Shown in pieces: positions 1-15,949 of a DNA stretch of 53,387 nucleotides. The DNA lies in contig DVMY01000031.1 in the NCBI GenBank assembly GCA_018714755.1, forward strand, positions 1 to 53,387. Direction: 5' to 3'. Made by a program: the position numbers and the translations under genes. Source of the DNA: Candidatus Aphodousia faecigallinarum. Lineage in GTDB: Bacteria > Pseudomonadota > Gammaproteobacteria > Burkholderiales > Burkholderiaceae_F. The notes below the pieces were generated by a model that saw only the letters and a program-made list of their open reading frames with translations, was not told the origin of the DNA and made no database searches. Within the stretch, counting starts at the first letter, position 1; every line of letters begins with the position of its first letter.

Positions 1-42
1 GTTCACGTGGGGCTTGGTGCGTTCAAATTTACCTTTAGCCAT
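1..42 (-). CDS. tuf: Elongation factor Tu, second copy, 5' end only (truncated by window edge)
   Basis: Reverse complement reads ATG GCT AAA GGT AAA TTT GAA CGC ACC AAG CCC CAC GTG AAC = [14 protein letters not shown], the same N-terminus as the full tuf at 15950-17140; located just downstream of fusA. Confidence 0.9.
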   Translation of the reverse strand, partial: MAKGKFERTKPHVN

Positions 43-100
43 TTCTATGGATCCTTTAATTGGTAATTTTTAAATTAGATACAACTTTCTAAGTCTACTC

Positions 101-2203
101 TTATTTGGTCTTTTCAGCGATAACCGCTTCAGCCACGTTGCGCGGAGCTTCAGCGTAGTGCTTAAATTCCATCGTGTAGGTAGCGCGGCCCTGCGTCAAG
201 GAACGCAACGTCGTGGCGTAGCCGAACATTTCGGCCAACGGCACTTCAGCGCGAATCGCCTTGCCGCCACCAGCGATATCATCCATACCTTGGATCACAC
301 CGCGGCGAGAGGACAAGTCACCCATCACGTCGCCCATCTTTTCTTCAGGCGTTTCGACTTCAACAGCCATGATCGGTTCAAGCAAAACCGGATTGGCGCG
401 ACGCATACCTTCCTTGAAGGCCATGGAGGCTGCCATCTTAAAGGCGTTTTCGTTGGAGTCCACTTCGTGGTAGGAACCAAAGTGCAAGGTCACCTTCACA
501 TCCACGACCGGGTAACCGGCCAACACACCAGCCTTCAAGGTGTCTTCAACACCCTTTTGAACGGCAGGAATGTATTCACGGGGCACCACACCGCCCTTAA
601 TGGCATCAACGAATTCAAAGCCTTTGCCGGGTTCTTGCGGTTCAAGCTTGAGCACAACGTGACCGTATTGACCACGACCACCAGATTGCTTCACAAACTT
701 GAATTCAGCATTTTCAACCGTAGAACGGATCGTTTCACGATAGGCCACTTGGGGCTTACCAACCGTAGCTTCCACATTGAATTCACGGCGCATGCGGTCA
801 ACCAAAATTTCCAAGTGCAATTCACCCATACCGGAAATAATCGTTTGACCGGATTCTTCATCGGTGCGAACGCGGAAGGACGGGTCTTCTTGAGCCAAAC
901 GGTTCAAAGCGATACCCATCTTTTCTTGGTCAGCCTTGGTCTTCGGTTCAACAGCTTGAGAAATAACCGGTTCCGGGAATTCCATGCGTTCAAGAATGAT
1001 CGGGTGAGCGACGTCGCAGAGCGTATCACCGGAAGTCACTTCCTTCAAACCAACAGCTGCGGCGATGTCGCCGGCTTCGGCTTCTTTGATTTCTTTACGT
1101 TCGTTAGCGTGCATTTGCAACAAACGACCGATACGTTCTTTCTTGTTCTTCACAGAGTTCAAAACCGTTTCGCCAGAAACGAGAACACCGGAATAAACAC
1201 GCAAGAAGGTCAATTGACCGACATACGGGTCAGTCATGATCTTGAAAGCTAAAGCGGAGAACGGTGCCTTGTCGTCAGCTTCACGCGTGACTTCATTGTC
1301 ATCCAAGTCCACACCCTTCACCGGCGGAATATCCACAGGAGAAGGCAAGAATTGAACAACGGCGTCCAACATGCGTTGAACACCCTTATTCTTAAAGGCG
1401 GTGCCGCAAAGCATCGGTTGGATTTCGCAAGCGATCGTGCGAATACGCAAACCTTGGATGATTTCTTCTTCGCTCAATTCGCCATTTTCCAAGTACTTGT
1501 TCATCAAGTCTTCGCTGGCTTCAGCGGCGGCTTCGATCATGTTTTCACGCCACTTTTCAGCATCCGCTTGAAGTTCAGCAGGAATATCACCGTAGGTGAA
1601 CTTCATGCCTTGGCTGGCTTCATCCCAAATGATGGAGCGCATCTTCAAGAGGTCCACAACGCCTTCAAAAGTGTCTTCAGCGCCGATAGGAATCACGATA
1701 GGCACAGGATTGGCCTTCAAACGCACACGCATTTGATCGTACACCTTGAAGAAGTTGGCACCGGTGCGGTCCATCTTGTTCACGAAAGCCAAACGGGGCA
1801 CGTGATACTTGTTGGCTTGACGCCAAACGGTTTCAGATTGCGGTTGAACACCACCCACAGCGCAATAGACCATGCAAGCGCCGTCCAAAACACGCATGGA
1901 ACGTTCCACTTCAACAGTGAAGTCAACGTGCCCCGGGGTGTCAATGATGTTCAAACGATGTTCCGGGAAGGTACCGTCCATGCCGCGCCAGAACGTGGTC
2001 GTGGCAGCGGAGGTAATCGTAATTCCCTTTTCTTGTTCCTGTTCCATCCAGTCCATGGTGGCAGCGCCATCATGCACTTCGCCGAGCTTGTGAGTCACAC
2101 CCGTGTAGAACAGAATACGTTCAGTGGTCGTGGTCTTACCCGCGTCAATGTGGGCAGAAATCCCGATGTTGCGATAACGCGAGATCGGAGTAGTACGAGC
2201 CAT
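101..2203 (-). CDS. fusA: Elongation factor G
   Basis: 700 aa; [22 protein letters not shown]-loop, [13 protein letters not shown] motifs; in the rpsL-rpsG-fusA-tuf order. Confidence 0.98.
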   Translation of the reverse strand: MARTTPISRYRNIGISAHIDAGKTTTTERILFYTGVTHKLGEVHDGAATMDWMEQEQEKGITITSAATTTFWRGMDGTFPEHRLNIIDTPGHVDFTVEVERSMRVLDGACMVYCAVGGVQPQSETVWRQANKYHVPRLAFVNKMDRTGANFFKVYDQMRVRLKANPVPIVIPIGAEDTFEGVVDLLKMRSIIWDEASQGMKFTYGDIPAELQADAEKWRENMIEAAAEASEDLMNKYLENGELSEEEIIQGLRIRTIACEIQPMLCGTAFKNKGVQRMLDAVVQFLPSPVDIPPVKGVDLDDNEVTREADDKAPFSALAFKIMTDPYVGQLTFLRVYSGVLVSGETVLNSVKNKKERIGRLLQMHANERKEIKEAEAGDIAAAVGLKEVTSGDTLCDVAHPIILERMEFPEPVISQAVEPKTKADQEKMGIALNRLAQEDPSFRVRTDEESGQTIISGMGELHLEILVDRMRREFNVEATVGKPQVAYRETIRSTVENAEFKFVKQSGGRGQYGHVVLKLEPQEPGKGFEFVDAIKGGVVPREYIPAVQKGVEDTLKAGVLAGYPVVDVKVTLHFGSYHEVDSNENAFKMAASMAFKEGMRRANPVLLEPIMAVEVETPEEKMGDVMGDLSSRRGVIQGMDDIAGGGKAIRAEVPLAEMFGYATTLRSLTQGRATYTMEFKHYAEAPRNVAEAVIAEKTK

Positions 2204-2225
2204 TATGTTTCCCCTAGTTGGAGAC

Positions 2226-2256
2226 GATGCGCTTACTTCATGTCGGTAAGCGCATC
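2226..2256 (-). promoter_or_regulatory. Intercistronic hairpin between rpsG and fusA
   Basis: Perfect 11-bp inverted repeat GATGCGCTTAC / GTAAGCGCATC with 9-nt loop, no T-tract. Confidence 0.5.
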
Positions 2257-2268
2257 TGGTTAATCAAA

Positions 2269-2739
2269 TTAGAAACGGAAGTGAGAGAAAGCCTTGTTGG
2301 CTTCAGCCATACGGTGAACTTCGTCACGCTTCTTCATGGCGCCACCACGGCCTTCGGCCGCATCCAACAACTCACCAGCTAAGCGTTGGGGCATCGACTT
2401 TTCTGCACGCTTCTTAGCCGCTTCGCGCAACCAGCGCATGGCCAAAGCCATACGACGGACAGGGCGAACTTCAACCGGGACTTGGTAGTTGGCACCACCA
2501 ACGCGACGGCTCTTGACTTCCACGAGCGGGCGGACATTGTCGAGAGCGGTCTTGAACACTTCCATAGCGTCCTTGCCGGTCTTGGCTTCAATTTCACTTA
2601 AAGCGCCATAAACGATGCGTTCAGCGACGGCCTTCTTGCCATCGAGCATGATCACGTTCACAAACTTGGCGATTTCAACACTGCCGAATTTCGGATCCGG
2701 CAAAATTTCACGTTTCGGTACTTCGCGACGACGGGGCAT
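2269..2739 (-). CDS. rpsG: 30S ribosomal protein S7
   Basis: 156 aa, [20 protein letters not shown]...; typical S7. Confidence 0.98.
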   Translation of the reverse strand: MPRRREVPKREILPDPKFGSVEIAKFVNVIMLDGKKAVAERIVYGALSEIEAKTGKDAMEVFKTALDNVRPLVEVKSRRVGGANYQVPVEVRPVRRMALAMRWLREAAKKRAEKSMPQRLAGELLDAAEGRGGAMKKRDEVHRMAEANKAFSHFRF

Positions 2740-2866
2740 TTTTTTCCTCTTTCGTAGTCTTCAGTCTTAAACAATGCGATCACTCAATTAGGATCGCGAC
2801 TTACTCGGTTCTCACATCAAACACAAACGGATGGTTGAACCGTTCACGGCTACAATGCGCCGCGAA

Positions 2867-3244
2867 TTAAGCTGCCTTCGGGCGCTTGGCGCCGTACTTG
2901 GAGCGAGCTTGCTTACGATCCTTAACACCTTGGGTGTCCAAAGAACCGCGGATGATGTGGTAACGCACACCAGGCAAGTCCTTAACACGACCGCCGCGGA
3001 TCAACACGACGCTGTGTTCTTGCAAGTTGTGGCCTTCACCACCGATATAAGAAATGACCTCAAAGCCGTTGGTCAAACGCACCTTGGCAACCTTACGCAA
3101 AGCGGAGTTCGGCTTCTTCGGGGTTGTGGTGTACACGCGCGTGCAAACGCCACGCTTTTGCGGGCAGTTTTTGAGCGCGGGGCTCTTGCTTTTATCGTGC
3201 GTGAGCACACGGGGCTTACGCACTAATTGGTTAATGGTAGGCAT
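2867..3244 (-). CDS. rpsL: 30S ribosomal protein S12
   Basis: 125 aa, [12 protein letters not shown]...[27 protein letters not shown]. Confidence 0.98.
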   Translation of the reverse strand: MPTINQLVRKPRVLTHDKSKSPALKNCPQKRGVCTRVYTTTPKKPNSALRKVAKVRLTNGFEVISYIGGEGHNLQEHSVVLIRGGRVKDLPGVRYHIIRGSLDTQGVKDRKQARSKYGAKRPKAA

Positions 3245-3454
3245 AAATATCCGTATTAAAAATTCTCCAACCAGGCTCTCGCATGGAAGGCAGAATTGCT
3301 GGTTTTAAAACGTCCAAAACTTAACGCACAGAACCCCCTTCATCAACGCATCCATCGCGTCAATGATCGGAGGTCCGAAAGTTTTAAGCTTCGGGAGGCT
3401 GAGATTTTCGTATTTTTTTCTCTTATTGTCAAGACCTTAAGAGAAAATGCGCGA

Positions 3455-3497
3455 AAGACCCGAAGGTGAAAAATCTCTTAAAACACCATCGGGTCTT
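3455..3497 (-). terminator. Inverted repeat downstream of rpoC (possible termination/processing site)
   Basis: AAGACCCGA...TCGGGTCTT arms with a long A/T-rich loop, about 45 nt past the rpoC stop; no clear T-tract. Confidence 0.3.
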
Positions 3498-3541
3498 CGT
3501 TCAGGCACGCTAATTGACGTACCTAAAATATCAACCGTTTA

Positions 3542-7786
<4,245 letters not shown>

Positions 7787-7799
7787 ATCTGTTCTGTCC

Positions 7800-10700
7800 T
7801 TAATTACGTTCGAGGTCGATGTCAATGCCCAACGACCGGATTTCCTTCACCAACACGTTAAACGATTCCGGCATACCGGCTTCGAGTACGTGTTCGCCCT
7901 TAACGATGTTTTCGTAAACCTTAGTACGGCCATTCACATCGTCAGACTTAACTGTCAACATTTCTTGCAACACGTAGGAGGCACCATAAGCTTCCAAGGC
8001 CCAAACTTCCATTTCACCGAAGCGTTGACCACCAAACTGAGCCTTACCACCCAACGGTTGTTGTGTCACCAACGAATAGGGACCAGTTGAACGGGCATGC
8101 ATCTTGTCGTCAACCAAGTGGTGTAACTTCAAATAATGCATGTAACCAACCGTCACCGTCCGATCGAATGCTTCGCCGGTGCGACCGTCGTAGAGAGTGC
8201 ATTGGGTCTTAGACGGAGTAAGTTGCAAGCGCTCTGCAACATCATCAGGGAAGGCCAAATCAAGCATCTTCCTGATTTGTTCTTCGCTAGCGCCGTCAAA
8301 CACCGGAGTGGCAAACGGCACACCGTTTTGAAGATTTTCAGCCAAACGCATCACTTCTTCATCGGTCAAGCTATCCAAATCTTCCTTCTTACCCGTTTCG
8401 TTATAGATCTTGTCCAAGAAGGCACGCATTTGAGCGACTTGGCAGCTCTTGAGCATTTCGCCAATGCGCCAGCCCAAGCCCTTGGCTGCCCAGCCCAAAT
8501 GCACTTCAAGCACCTGACCGATATTCATACGGGAAGGCACGCCCAACGGATTAAGTACGACATCCGCGGGACGACCATCGGCCATGTAAGGCATATCTTC
8601 CACAGGGCAAATCTTGGAGACCACACCCTTGTTACCGTGGCGGCCGGCCATCTTGTCGCCCGGTTGCAGACGACGTTTTTCAGCGATATAAACTTTCACC
8701 ATCTTCAGAACGCCAGGAGGCAATTCATCGCCTTGGGTAAGTTTCTTACGCTTGATGTCAAAGGCGCGATCAAATTCGTGGCGCTTGTCATCGAGCTGAG
8801 CGCGCATGTCTTCGAGCAATTTTTGATCGGCTTCCTCAACCATGCGGAGGTCAAAAATCTCAAAACCCTTCAAACCGGCGAGATATTCCTTCGTCAAAAC
8901 GCTCTTCTTCAGACCGTTAGGACCGCCTTCGGCCTTCTTGCCTTCCAATTGACGAGCCAAACGAGCAAAACCGTCCGCTTCCACAATGCGAAGCTTTTCA
9001 TCCAAATCTTGACGGTAACGCTTCAAAGACTCATCAATAATGGAGTTGGCGCGAGCGTCGCGCTCCACCCCTTCGCGTGTAAAGACCTGAACGTCAATTA
9101 CGGTACCGGTCATACCAGAGGGCACACGCAAAGAAGTGTCCTTCACATCACTGGCCTTTTCACCGAAAATAACGCGAAGTAATTTTTCTTCCGGCGTCAG
9201 CTGCGTTTCTCCCTTCGGAGTCACCTTACCGACCAAAACATCTCCGGCCTTCACTTCCGCGCCAATTTGCACAATACCGCATTCATCCAAGCGAGCCAAC
9301 TGATTTTCGGACAAATTGGAGATATCACGAGTGATTTCTTCAGCACCTAATTTGGTATCGCGAGCCACCACGGAGAGCTCTTCAATGTGAATGGAGGTGT
9401 AGCGATCATCAGCCACCACTTTTTCACTAATCAAAACCGAGTCTTCGTAGTTGTAGCCGTTCCACGGCATAAAGGCAACCAACAGATTTTGACCTAAAGC
9501 GAGTTCACCCATATCGGTGGAAGCGCCATCGGCCAACACATCACCGCGAGCCACCACGTCACCACGGGAAACAATCGGACGTTGGTTAATATTGGTGCTT
9601 TGGTTGGAACGGGTGAATTTCTGCAAGTTGTAGATATCCACACCGACTTCACCGGCCACATTTTCGTCGTCGTTGACACGAATCACCACACGGTTGGCAT
9701 CAACATAGTCAACCACGCCACCGCGCTTGGCTTGGACAGCCGTCTTAGAGTCCACAGCCACCGTACGTTCTACGCCCGTACCGACAACCGGCTTTTCAGG
9801 TCGCAAGCAAGGCACGCCTTGGCGTTGCATGTTAGAACCCATCAACGCGCGGTTGGCGTCATCGTGTTCCAAGAACGGAATCAAAGAAGCAGCGGCAGAA
9901 ACCACTTGCAGCGGAGAAACGTCCATGTATTGAACACGTTCCGGGCTAACCATCACGGTTTCGCCATTTTCACGAGCGCTCACCAACTCTTGAGTCAAAC
10001 GACCTTCGTCATCCAATTCAGAGTTAGCCTGACAAATAACATACTTGCCTTCTTCAATAGCGGACAGGTAGTCAATTTGATCGGTAACCTTGCAGTCAAT
10101 CACCTTGCGATACGGCGTTTCCAAGAAACCGTATTCGTTTAAGCGCGCGTACAGAGCCAGCGAGTTGATCAAACCAATGTTCGGACCTTCAGGCGTTTCG
10201 ATCGGGCACAAGCGACCGTAGTGAGTCGGATGCACGTCACGCACTTCAAAGCCGGCGCGTTCACGGGTCAAACCACCCGGACCCAAGGCAGAGATACGAC
10301 GCTTATGCGTAATCTCGGACAAAGGATTCGTTTGATCCATGAATTGGCTCAACTGGCTTGAACCGAAGAATTCACGGATAGCAGCAGAGATAGGCTTGCT
10401 ATTGATCAAATCTTGCGGCGTCAGATTGTCAGATTCTGCTTGAGCCAAGCGTTCGCGAACAGCACGTTCCACACGAACCAAACCGGAACGGAATTGGTTT
10501 TCAGCCAATTCACCGACGCAGCGAACACGACGATTGCCGAGGTGGTCGATATCATCGACTTCTCCGCGACCGTTACGCAATTCAACCAACACCTTGACAG
10601 TGTCAACGATGTCGTCGTGCGTCAATGTGCCGGGACCTTCCGAGGTCGCACGACCCAAGCGCGCGTTAACCTTCATGCGGCCAACGCGAGACAAATCGTA

Positions 10701-11903
10701 CGTTTCATCAGAGAAGAAGAGACGGTTCATCAACATTTCAACCGCTTCTTCTGTCGGGGGTTCACCCGGACGCATCATGCGATAGATGGCTACGCGGGCA
10801 GACATCTGATCGGGCGTTTCATCAATACGCAACGTATCAGAAATATAGCTTCCCTGATCCAACTCATTGGTGTAGATGGTTTGGAAGCCCTTCACCTTGG
10901 CCTCGCGCAATTTAGCCAACAATTCTTCAGTAATTTCATCGTTGGCAGCAGCCAAAACTTCACCGGTTTCCGCATCAATGATGTCTTTAGCCAACACTCG
11001 GCCAATAAGGAATTCGTCATTGACAGATACCGTCTTCATATCGGCCATTTGACGAATATGACGAGCCGTGATGCGCTTGTCTTTCGCGACAATCACTTCA
11101 CCGTCACGACCGACGATATCAAATCGAGCCACTTCACCCTTAAGACGTTCCGGAACCAGCGTCATGGAAGCGCTGCGGGCACCCAACTTGAAGGTGTCAA
11201 ATTCAAAGAACGTTTCAAGAATTTGTTCCGCATTCATGCCCAATGCCTTGAGCAAGATCGTCACAGGCATCTTACGGCGACGGTCCACACGGAAATAGAC
11301 CAAATCCTTGGCATCGAATTCAAAGTCTAACCATGAACCACGGTAAGGAATCATGCGAGCTGAAAACAGCAGCTTACCGGAGCTGTGGGTCTTACCTTTA
11401 TCATGTTCGAAGAACAGACCGGGAGAACGGTGCAGCTGGCTGACAATCACGCGTTCAGAACCATTGATGATAAAGGAAGCTTTTTCCGTCATTAACGGAA
11501 TTTCACCCATATAGACATCATTTTCACGGATTTCTTTAATCCGAGTCTTAGTGGGGTCTTCACGGTCAATAATTTCCAAACGAATGCGAGCGCGCAAACG
11601 ACTTGAATAGGTCAAGCCACGAAGCTGACATTCGGCCACATCAAACACAGGCTCATCAAGCGAATAGCTCTCAAAGACTAAGCGAGCCAGGCCATTGTGG
11701 CTGGAGATCGGGAAAATAGACGTAAATGCGGATTGCAAACCAAAGTTCGGATTGCGATCAGCGGAAGCAATATCGGCCTGCAAAAATTCAGAATAGGACC
11801 GAAGTTGCATTTCCAACAGGGAAGGCACTGCGAGAACGCTCGGACGAGTCGCAAAACTCTTTCGGATGCGCTTCTTTTCAGTGAACGAGTACGACATGGA
11901 CAC
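7800..11903 (-). CDS. rpoB: DNA-directed RNA polymerase subunit beta
   Basis: 1367 aa; [15 protein letters not shown]..., [52 protein letters not shown] Rif region. Confidence 0.98.
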   Translation of the reverse strand: MSMSYSFTEKKRIRKSFATRPSVLAVPSLLEMQLRSYSEFLQADIASADRNPNFGLQSAFTSIFPISSHNGLARLVFESYSLDEPVFDVAECQLRGLTYSSRLRARIRLEIIDREDPTKTRIKEIRENDVYMGEIPLMTEKASFIINGSERVIVSQLHRSPGLFFEHDKGKTHSSGKLLFSARMIPYRGSWLDFEFDAKDLVYFRVDRRRKMPVTILLKALGMNAEQILETFFEFDTFKLGARSASMTLVPERLKGEVARFDIVGRDGEVIVAKDKRITARHIRQMADMKTVSVNDEFLIGRVLAKDIIDAETGEVLAAANDEITEELLAKLREAKVKGFQTIYTNELDQGSYISDTLRIDETPDQMSARVAIYRMMRPGEPPTEEAVEMLMNRLFFSDETYDLSRVGRMKVNARLGRATSEGPGTLTHDDIVDTVKVLVELRNGRGEVDDIDHLGNRRVRCVGELAENQFRSGLVRVERAVRERLAQAESDNLTPQDLINSKPISAAIREFFGSSQLSQFMDQTNPLSEITHKRRISALGPGGLTRERAGFEVRDVHPTHYGRLCPIETPEGPNIGLINSLALYARLNEYGFLETPYRKVIDCKVTDQIDYLSAIEEGKYVICQANSELDDEGRLTQELVSARENGETVMVSPERVQYMDVSPLQVVSAAASLIPFLEHDDANRALMGSNMQRQGVPCLRPEKPVVGTGVERTVAVDSKTAVQAKRGGVVDYVDANRVVIRVNDDENVAGEVGVDIYNLQKFTRSNQSTNINQRPIVSRGDVVARGDVLADGASTDMGELALGQNLLVAFMPWNGYNYEDSVLISEKVVADDRYTSIHIEELSVVARDTKLGAEEITRDISNLSENQLARLDECGIVQIGAEVKAGDVLVGKVTPKGETQLTPEEKLLRVIFGEKASDVKDTSLRVPSGMTGTVIDVQVFTREGVERDARANSIIDESLKRYRQDLDEKLRIVEADGFARLARQLEGKKAEGGPNGLKKSVLTKEYLAGLKGFEIFDLRMVEEADQKLLEDMRAQLDDKRHEFDRAFDIKRKKLTQGDELPPGVLKMVKVYIAEKRRLQPGDKMAGRHGNKGVVSKICPVEDMPYMADGRPADVVLNPLGVPSRMNIGQVLEVHLGWAAKGLGWRIGEMLKSCQVAQMRAFLDKIYNETGKKEDLDSLTDEEVMRLAENLQNGVPFATPVFDGASEEQIRKMLDLAFPDDVAERLQLTPSKTQCTLYDGRTGEAFDRTVTVGYMHYLKLHHLVDDKMHARSTGPYSLVTQQPLGGKAQFGGQRFGEMEVWALEAYGASYVLQEMLTVKSDDVNGRTKVYENIVKGEHVLEAGMPESFNVLVKEIRSLGIDIDLERN

Positions 11904-11975
11904 TCCGTTCGACGTGAGATTGATGAAAAAAACGATTTCAGTCTAAGTGAGAAGAAAAAAAGAAAGACGCCAAAA

Positions 11976-12008
11976 GCCGCACCAGGTATCTTTTCAATAC
12001 CTGGGCGG
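11976..12008 (-). terminator. Attenuator-like hairpin in the rplL-rpoB spacer
   Basis: CCAGGTAT/ATACCTGG with flanking GCCG/CGGC; on the minus strand followed by TTTTGG and a T-rich run. Confidence 0.5.
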
Positions 12009-12096
12009 CAAATCGGTAATTAAATTTTCAGTCAATCGAATTTTTCGCTGCTCACTCAGAAGACTTAGAACTGAATTCAATCTGTAACTCAGTTCA

Positions 12097-12116
12097 AAGT
12101 CCTCTCTCGAGGACTT
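12097..12116 (-). promoter_or_regulatory. Hairpin in the rplL-rpoB spacer
   Basis: AAGTCCTC-TCTC-GAGGACTT, perfect 8-bp stem. Confidence 0.45.
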
Positions 12117-12143
12117 CGGGCAATATCTGTTAAATATTGCCCG
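12117..12143 (-). promoter_or_regulatory. Hairpin directly downstream of rplL
   Basis: CGGGCAATAT...ATATTGCCCG, perfect 10-bp stem, adjacent to the preceding hairpin. Confidence 0.45.
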
Positions 12144-12165
12144 ATTTTTGTCAGAACAGCAAGAA

Positions 12166-12546
12166 TTACTTGAGTTCGACCTTGGCGCCAGCGGCTTCCA
12201 ACTTCTTCTTGGCTTCTTCAGCATCAGCCTTCGGCAAGCCTTCCTTAACAGCCTTGGGAGCGCCTTCAACCATGTCCTTGGCTTCCTTCAAGCCCAAGCC
12301 GGTCAATTCGCGAACTGCCTTAATAACGGCGATCTTGTTGGAACCAACATCAGCGAGGACGACATCGAATTCGGTCTTTTCTTCAGCAGCAGCGGCAGCA
12401 CCACCAGCAGCAGGAGCAGCCACGGCAACAGCGGCGGCAGCAGCGGAAACACCGAACTTTTCTTCCATCATCTTGATGAGTTCGGAAACTTCGAGAACGG
12501 TCATGGACGCAATTGCGTCGAGGATTTCTTCTTTCGTAAGGGCCAT
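12166..12546 (-). CDS. rplL: 50S ribosomal protein L7/L12
   Basis: 126 aa; Ala-rich hinge and C-terminal [42 protein letters not shown]. Confidence 0.98.
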   Translation of the reverse strand: MALTKEEILDAIASMTVLEVSELIKMMEEKFGVSAAAAAVAVAAPAAGGAAAAAEEKTEFDVVLADVGSNKIAVIKAVRELTGLGLKEAKDMVEGAPKAVKEGLPKADAEEAKKKLEAAGAKVELK

Positions 12547-12590
12547 TTTATGACTCCAATAAAAAATTTCGTTTGTTAATAAAAATTAGG

Positions 12591-13121
12591 TTAGGCAGCA
12601 GCCTTTTCCTTAGCATCGCGAACAGCGGCAACTGTACGCACCATGCGTGCAGGCACTTCATTGAGCGTGCGGACGAACTTAGCAATCGGTTCGTTCATCG
12701 TAGCCATCAACTTAGCCAACAATTCTTCGCGGCTCGGCATCGTGGCGAGTTGTTCAACTCCGGCAACATCCAACACATTGTTGGGCATTGCGCCACCCTT
12801 GACAACGAGCTTGTCGTTTTTCTTGGCAAAGGAGACTAACACCTTGGCAGCAGCGACCGGATCAGCGGAAAAGCCGTAAACGAGGGGGCCGACAAATTGA
12901 TCAGCCAAACCTTCAAACGGCGTACCGCTCACGGCACGACGCACCAGAGTGTTTTTGAGCACGCGCAATTGGACACCTTCCTTGCGAGCATTGGCACGCA
13001 ATTGAGTGACCGCTTGAACGCTCAGCCCACGGTATTCGGCAATAACGATCGAACCAGCGTTGGCAACAATGCCGCTCACTTCTTCGATAACTGCCGCTTT
13101 ATCTTGACGATTAAGACCCAC
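12591..13121 (-). CDS. rplJ: 50S ribosomal protein L10 (GTG start)
   Basis: 176 aa; [41 protein letters not shown]. Confidence 0.96.
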   Translation of the reverse strand: MGLNRQDKAAVIEEVSGIVANAGSIVIAEYRGLSVQAVTQLRANARKEGVQLRVLKNTLVRRAVSGTPFEGLADQFVGPLVYGFSADPVAAAKVLVSFAKKNDKLVVKGGAMPNNVLDVAGVEQLATMPSREELLAKLMATMNEPIAKFVRTLNEVPARMVRTVAAVRDAKEKAAA

Positions 13122-13143
13122 GGTCTGGCTCCACTCAGAGGTA

Positions 13144-13194
13144 CCGAAACATATTCGGCACCGGTTTACAAATAACCGGCAACTCTCCGAGAGT
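13144..13194 (-). ncRNA. Candidate L10 leader: three tandem small hairpins upstream of rplJ
   Basis: CCGAAACATATTCGG (13144-13158), CCGGTTTACAAATAACCGG (13161-13179) and ACTCTCCGAGAGT (13182-13194), each a perfect inverted repeat, just 5' of rplJ in a ~355-nt spacer. Confidence 0.4.
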
Positions 13195-13441
13195 CTCGCC
13201 TGCCATGCTAGAGAGCACGATCAAACGAAATTTTCTCTCTTCGGTAGCCGTCTGCGCTGGACATCTTGTCAAAACAACACCCGCTTGACACATGCAAGTG
13301 CTATCGCAAGACAATTAAAATTTAACGCTCACCGTCTTTTATATATACATGCCTAGACGGCAAACATCGCATTTCCAGCGGTCTTTGACAGCGGGAAGCG
13401 AACTTCCCACCCAAAGCCCTCGAGGCCTCACGACCTCTTTT

Positions 13442-13465
13442 GTGAGCTCGGCACGCCGAGCTCAC
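13442..13465 (-). terminator. Strong hairpin just downstream of the rplA stop
   Basis: GTGAGCTCGG-CACG-CCGAGCTCAC, perfect 10-bp stem with a 4-nt loop; 13 nt past rplA; no T-tract. Confidence 0.4.
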
Positions 13466-13477
13466 GGGTATCTGTTA

Positions 13478-14173
13478 TTAAGCAACAACAGTTGACACGT
13501 CAACACGAACGCCAACACCCATCGTCGAGGAAACAGACACCTTTCTGAGGTACTGTCCCTTGGAAGAGGCGGGTTTCGCCTTGACCAACGCATCGATCAA
13601 CGCCTTCAAATTCGTTTCCAAGCGAGCAGCTTCAAAGGAAGCACGACCGATGGAGGCATGGATGATACCAGCCTTGTCAGCACGGAACTGAACTTGGCCA
13701 GCCTTTGCGTTCTTAACAGCTTCAGCCACATTCGGCGTAACCGTACCCACCTTCGGGTTCGGCATCAAGCCGCGCGGGCCTAAAATCTTACCCAATTGAC
13801 CCACAATACGCATAGCATCCGGAGAGGCGATCACGACATCGAAATCGAGTTGACCAGCCTTAACCGTAGCGGCCAAGTCATCAAAGCCAACCACGTCTGC
13901 ACCGGCTGCTTTGGCTTCGTCAGCCTTGGCACCTTGAGCAAACACAGCCACGCGAACGGTCTTACCAGTGCCTTCGGGCAACACAGCAGCGCCACGAACA
14001 GCTTGGTCAGACTTACGAGGATCAATACCCAATTGGATAGCCACGTCGACGGATTCGTCAAACTTGGCACTAGCCGTTTCCTTAACTAACGCCAAAGCGT
14101 CAGCAACAGCATAAAATTTTTGCGCTTCAACCTTGGATTGGGCGGCCTTCATACGCTTAGTCATCTTAGCCAT
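13478..14173 (-). CDS. rplA: 50S ribosomal protein L1
   Basis: [15 protein letters not shown]...[18 protein letters not shown]; start taken at 14173, not the extended ORF start at 14239 that overlaps rplK. Confidence 0.96.
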   Translation of the reverse strand: MAKMTKRMKAAQSKVEAQKFYAVADALALVKETASAKFDESVDVAIQLGIDPRKSDQAVRGAAVLPEGTGKTVRVAVFAQGAKADEAKAAGADVVGFDDLAATVKAGQLDFDVVIASPDAMRIVGQLGKILGPRGLMPNPKVGTVTPNVAEAVKNAKAGQVQFRADKAGIIHASIGRASFEAARLETNLKALIDALVKAKPASSKGQYLRKVSVSSTMGVGVRVDVSTVVA

Positions 14174-14174
14174 A

Positions 14175-14606
14175 TTACAGACCCTCCACAGTAATACCCA
14201 TGGAACGAGCGCTGCCTGCGATCGTACGAACAGCAGCATCCATATCAGCAGCCGTCAAGTCAGGCATCTTCGTCTTGGCGATTTCTTCGGCTTGAGCGCG
14301 AGTAATCTTACCCACCTTGTCCGTATGCGGACGAGAAGAACCCTTCTGAATCTTAGCGGCCTTCTTGATCAAAATCGTGGCCGGAGGGGTCTTCATAATA
14401 AAGGTGAAGCTCTTATCAGCGTAAGCAGTGATCACCACAGGAATCGGCAAACCGGGTTCAACGCCTTGCGTACGGGCATTAAAGGCCTTGCAGAATTCCA
14501 TGATGTTAAGACCGCGCTGACCGAGAGCGGGACCGATTGGGGGCGAGGGGTTAGCCTTGCCGGCGGGAACTTGCAGCTTAATATAGCCGACAATCTTCTT
14601 AGCCAT
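14175..14606 (-). CDS. rplK: 50S ribosomal protein L11
   Basis: 143 aa, [44 protein letters not shown]. Confidence 0.98.
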   Translation of the reverse strand: MAKKIVGYIKLQVPAGKANPSPPIGPALGQRGLNIMEFCKAFNARTQGVEPGLPIPVVITAYADKSFTFIMKTPPATILIKKAAKIQKGSSRPHTDKVGKITRAQAEEIAKTKMPDLTAADMDAAVRTIAGSARSMGITVEGL

Positions 14607-14735
14607 TTGAGGTTTCCTTTTAGGTTCTAGCGCCTTCGCATCTCTGCTCAGGCTCCCTAGTTTGTTAACAGAAAGAGCGCGATTATGCCACTGATTTTTA
14701 AAAATTGCAAATCAAGAGCTAATCGCGCGTTTTAA

Positions 14736-15296
14736 TTAAATCTTTTCAACGCCGCTAAACGAGATATCCACAGGCGTTTCACGACCGAAGATCTCAACCG
14801 TCACACGTAAGCGGCTACGGTCATAATCAACTTCTTCAATACGACCATTGAAATCCGCGAACGCACCTTCTTTAAGGCGAACGGTTTCACCCACTTCAAA
14901 GCTGATTTTGGGACGCGGCTTCTCAGCCGTGGCTTCTTGGGTTTGCAAAATAGCAGCAATCTCATGATCGGCTAAGGGAGCCGGTCGGTTGCCGCCAAGA
15001 AAGCCCGTCACTCGAGGAGTATTCTTAACCAAATGCCATGTGTCGTCGTTCATAACCATATGGACCAACACATAGCCCGCATACATACGACGTTCCGTCA
15101 CGTAACGACGATTGTTTCGGGTTTCTACGACTTCTTCGGTCGGCACCAAAACTTCACCGAATTGCTCCGGAAATGCGCAACGACCAATACGTTCGGTCAA
15201 AGCTCTTTGCACACTCTTTTCCATACCAGAATAGACGTGCACAACGTACCAACGCATCTTAGGCGCAGTGGCTTGTTGTTCTTGCATTTCAGACAT
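14736..15296 (-). CDS. nusG: Transcription termination/antitermination protein NusG
   Basis: 186 aa; RWYVVHVYSGMEKSVQRAL and KOW domain (VGETVRLKEGAFADFNGRIEEVD). Confidence 0.97.
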   Translation of the reverse strand: MSEMQEQQATAPKMRWYVVHVYSGMEKSVQRALTERIGRCAFPEQFGEVLVPTEEVVETRNNRRYVTERRMYAGYVLVHMVMNDDTWHLVKNTPRVTGFLGGNRPAPLADHEIAAILQTQEATAEKPRPKISFEVGETVRLKEGAFADFNGRIEEVDYDRSRLRVTVEIFGRETPVDISFSGVEKI

Positions 15297-15311
15297 ACTT
15301 TGACCCCCTAA

Positions 15312-15701
15312 TTAAAGGCTGAGTTTCAACAAAACGTCGTACAAACCCCATTCGACAATCATGTCGACCAGGAACAAGAACACTGCGACCACCACAACAA
15401 ATGCGATCACCATGCCTGTCGAACTTAATGTCTCTTTACGGGTCGGCCAAACCACGCGGCGCAATTCATCGTAAGATTCGCGACCATAAACAATAAAGCG
15501 CTTGCCCGAAGGGCTAAACCAGGCCAACAACAAAGCAACGACCAAACCACCAATCAACACACCCAGGCGAACCAACAGCGTTTGGTCACTTAAAAAGCTA
15601 AAGCCGCAAACACCGGCCAGAGCAAAAATTACCGCTAAAGACACTAAAGCCAGATCCGAACCGGATGTCTTTTCTTCAGGTTTTGCGTTTTGTGTACTCA
15701 T
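15312..15701 (-). CDS. secE: Preprotein translocase subunit SecE
   Basis: 129 aa, C-terminal ELRRVVWPTRKETLSSTGMVIAFVVVVAVFLFLVDMIVEWGL. Confidence 0.95.
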   Translation of the reverse strand: MSTQNAKPEEKTSGSDLALVSLAVIFALAGVCGFSFLSDQTLLVRLGVLIGGLVVALLLAWFSPSGKRFIVYGRESYDELRRVVWPTRKETLSSTGMVIAFVVVVAVFLFLVDMIVEWGLYDVLLKLSL

Positions 15702-15785
15702 AATTTTTTTCCGACGACCGGATCTTTAATCGATCCCTGCGTCTCGTCAATTCCAAAGTAAATAAAGTGCGTTTATAACAACACC

Positions 15786-15811
15786 AAGCCGCGATCACCT
15801 GACCGCGGCTT
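15786..15811 (-). terminator. Hairpin between tRNA-Trp and secE
   Basis: AAGCCGCG...CGCGGCTT perfect 8-bp stem; minus strand continues TGGTGTTGTTATAA. Confidence 0.4.
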
Positions 15812-15830
15812 GCTAACACAATATCTTGGG

Positions 15831-15906
15831 TGGCAGGGGCAGAAGGAATCGAACCCTCAACCTACGGTTTTGGAGACCGTCGCTCTGCCAATTGAGCTAT
15901 ACCCCT
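15831..15906 (-). tRNA. tRNA-Trp (CCA anticodon)
   Basis: Reverse complement AGGGGTATAGCTCAATTGGCAGAGCGACGGTCTCCAAAACCGTAGGTTGAGGGTTCGATTCCTTCTGCCCCTGCCA; cloverleaf with encoded CCA. Confidence 0.96.
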
Positions 15907-15949
15907 AACCCTTCATAAGGGTTGCGACGCAACCCCTTTGAAACCAAAA

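Noticed and set aside
158-1252. 364-aa plus-strand ORF antisense to fusA
   Set aside because: Antisense shadow of a highly codon-biased gene; His/Thr/Asn-rich composition and no family.
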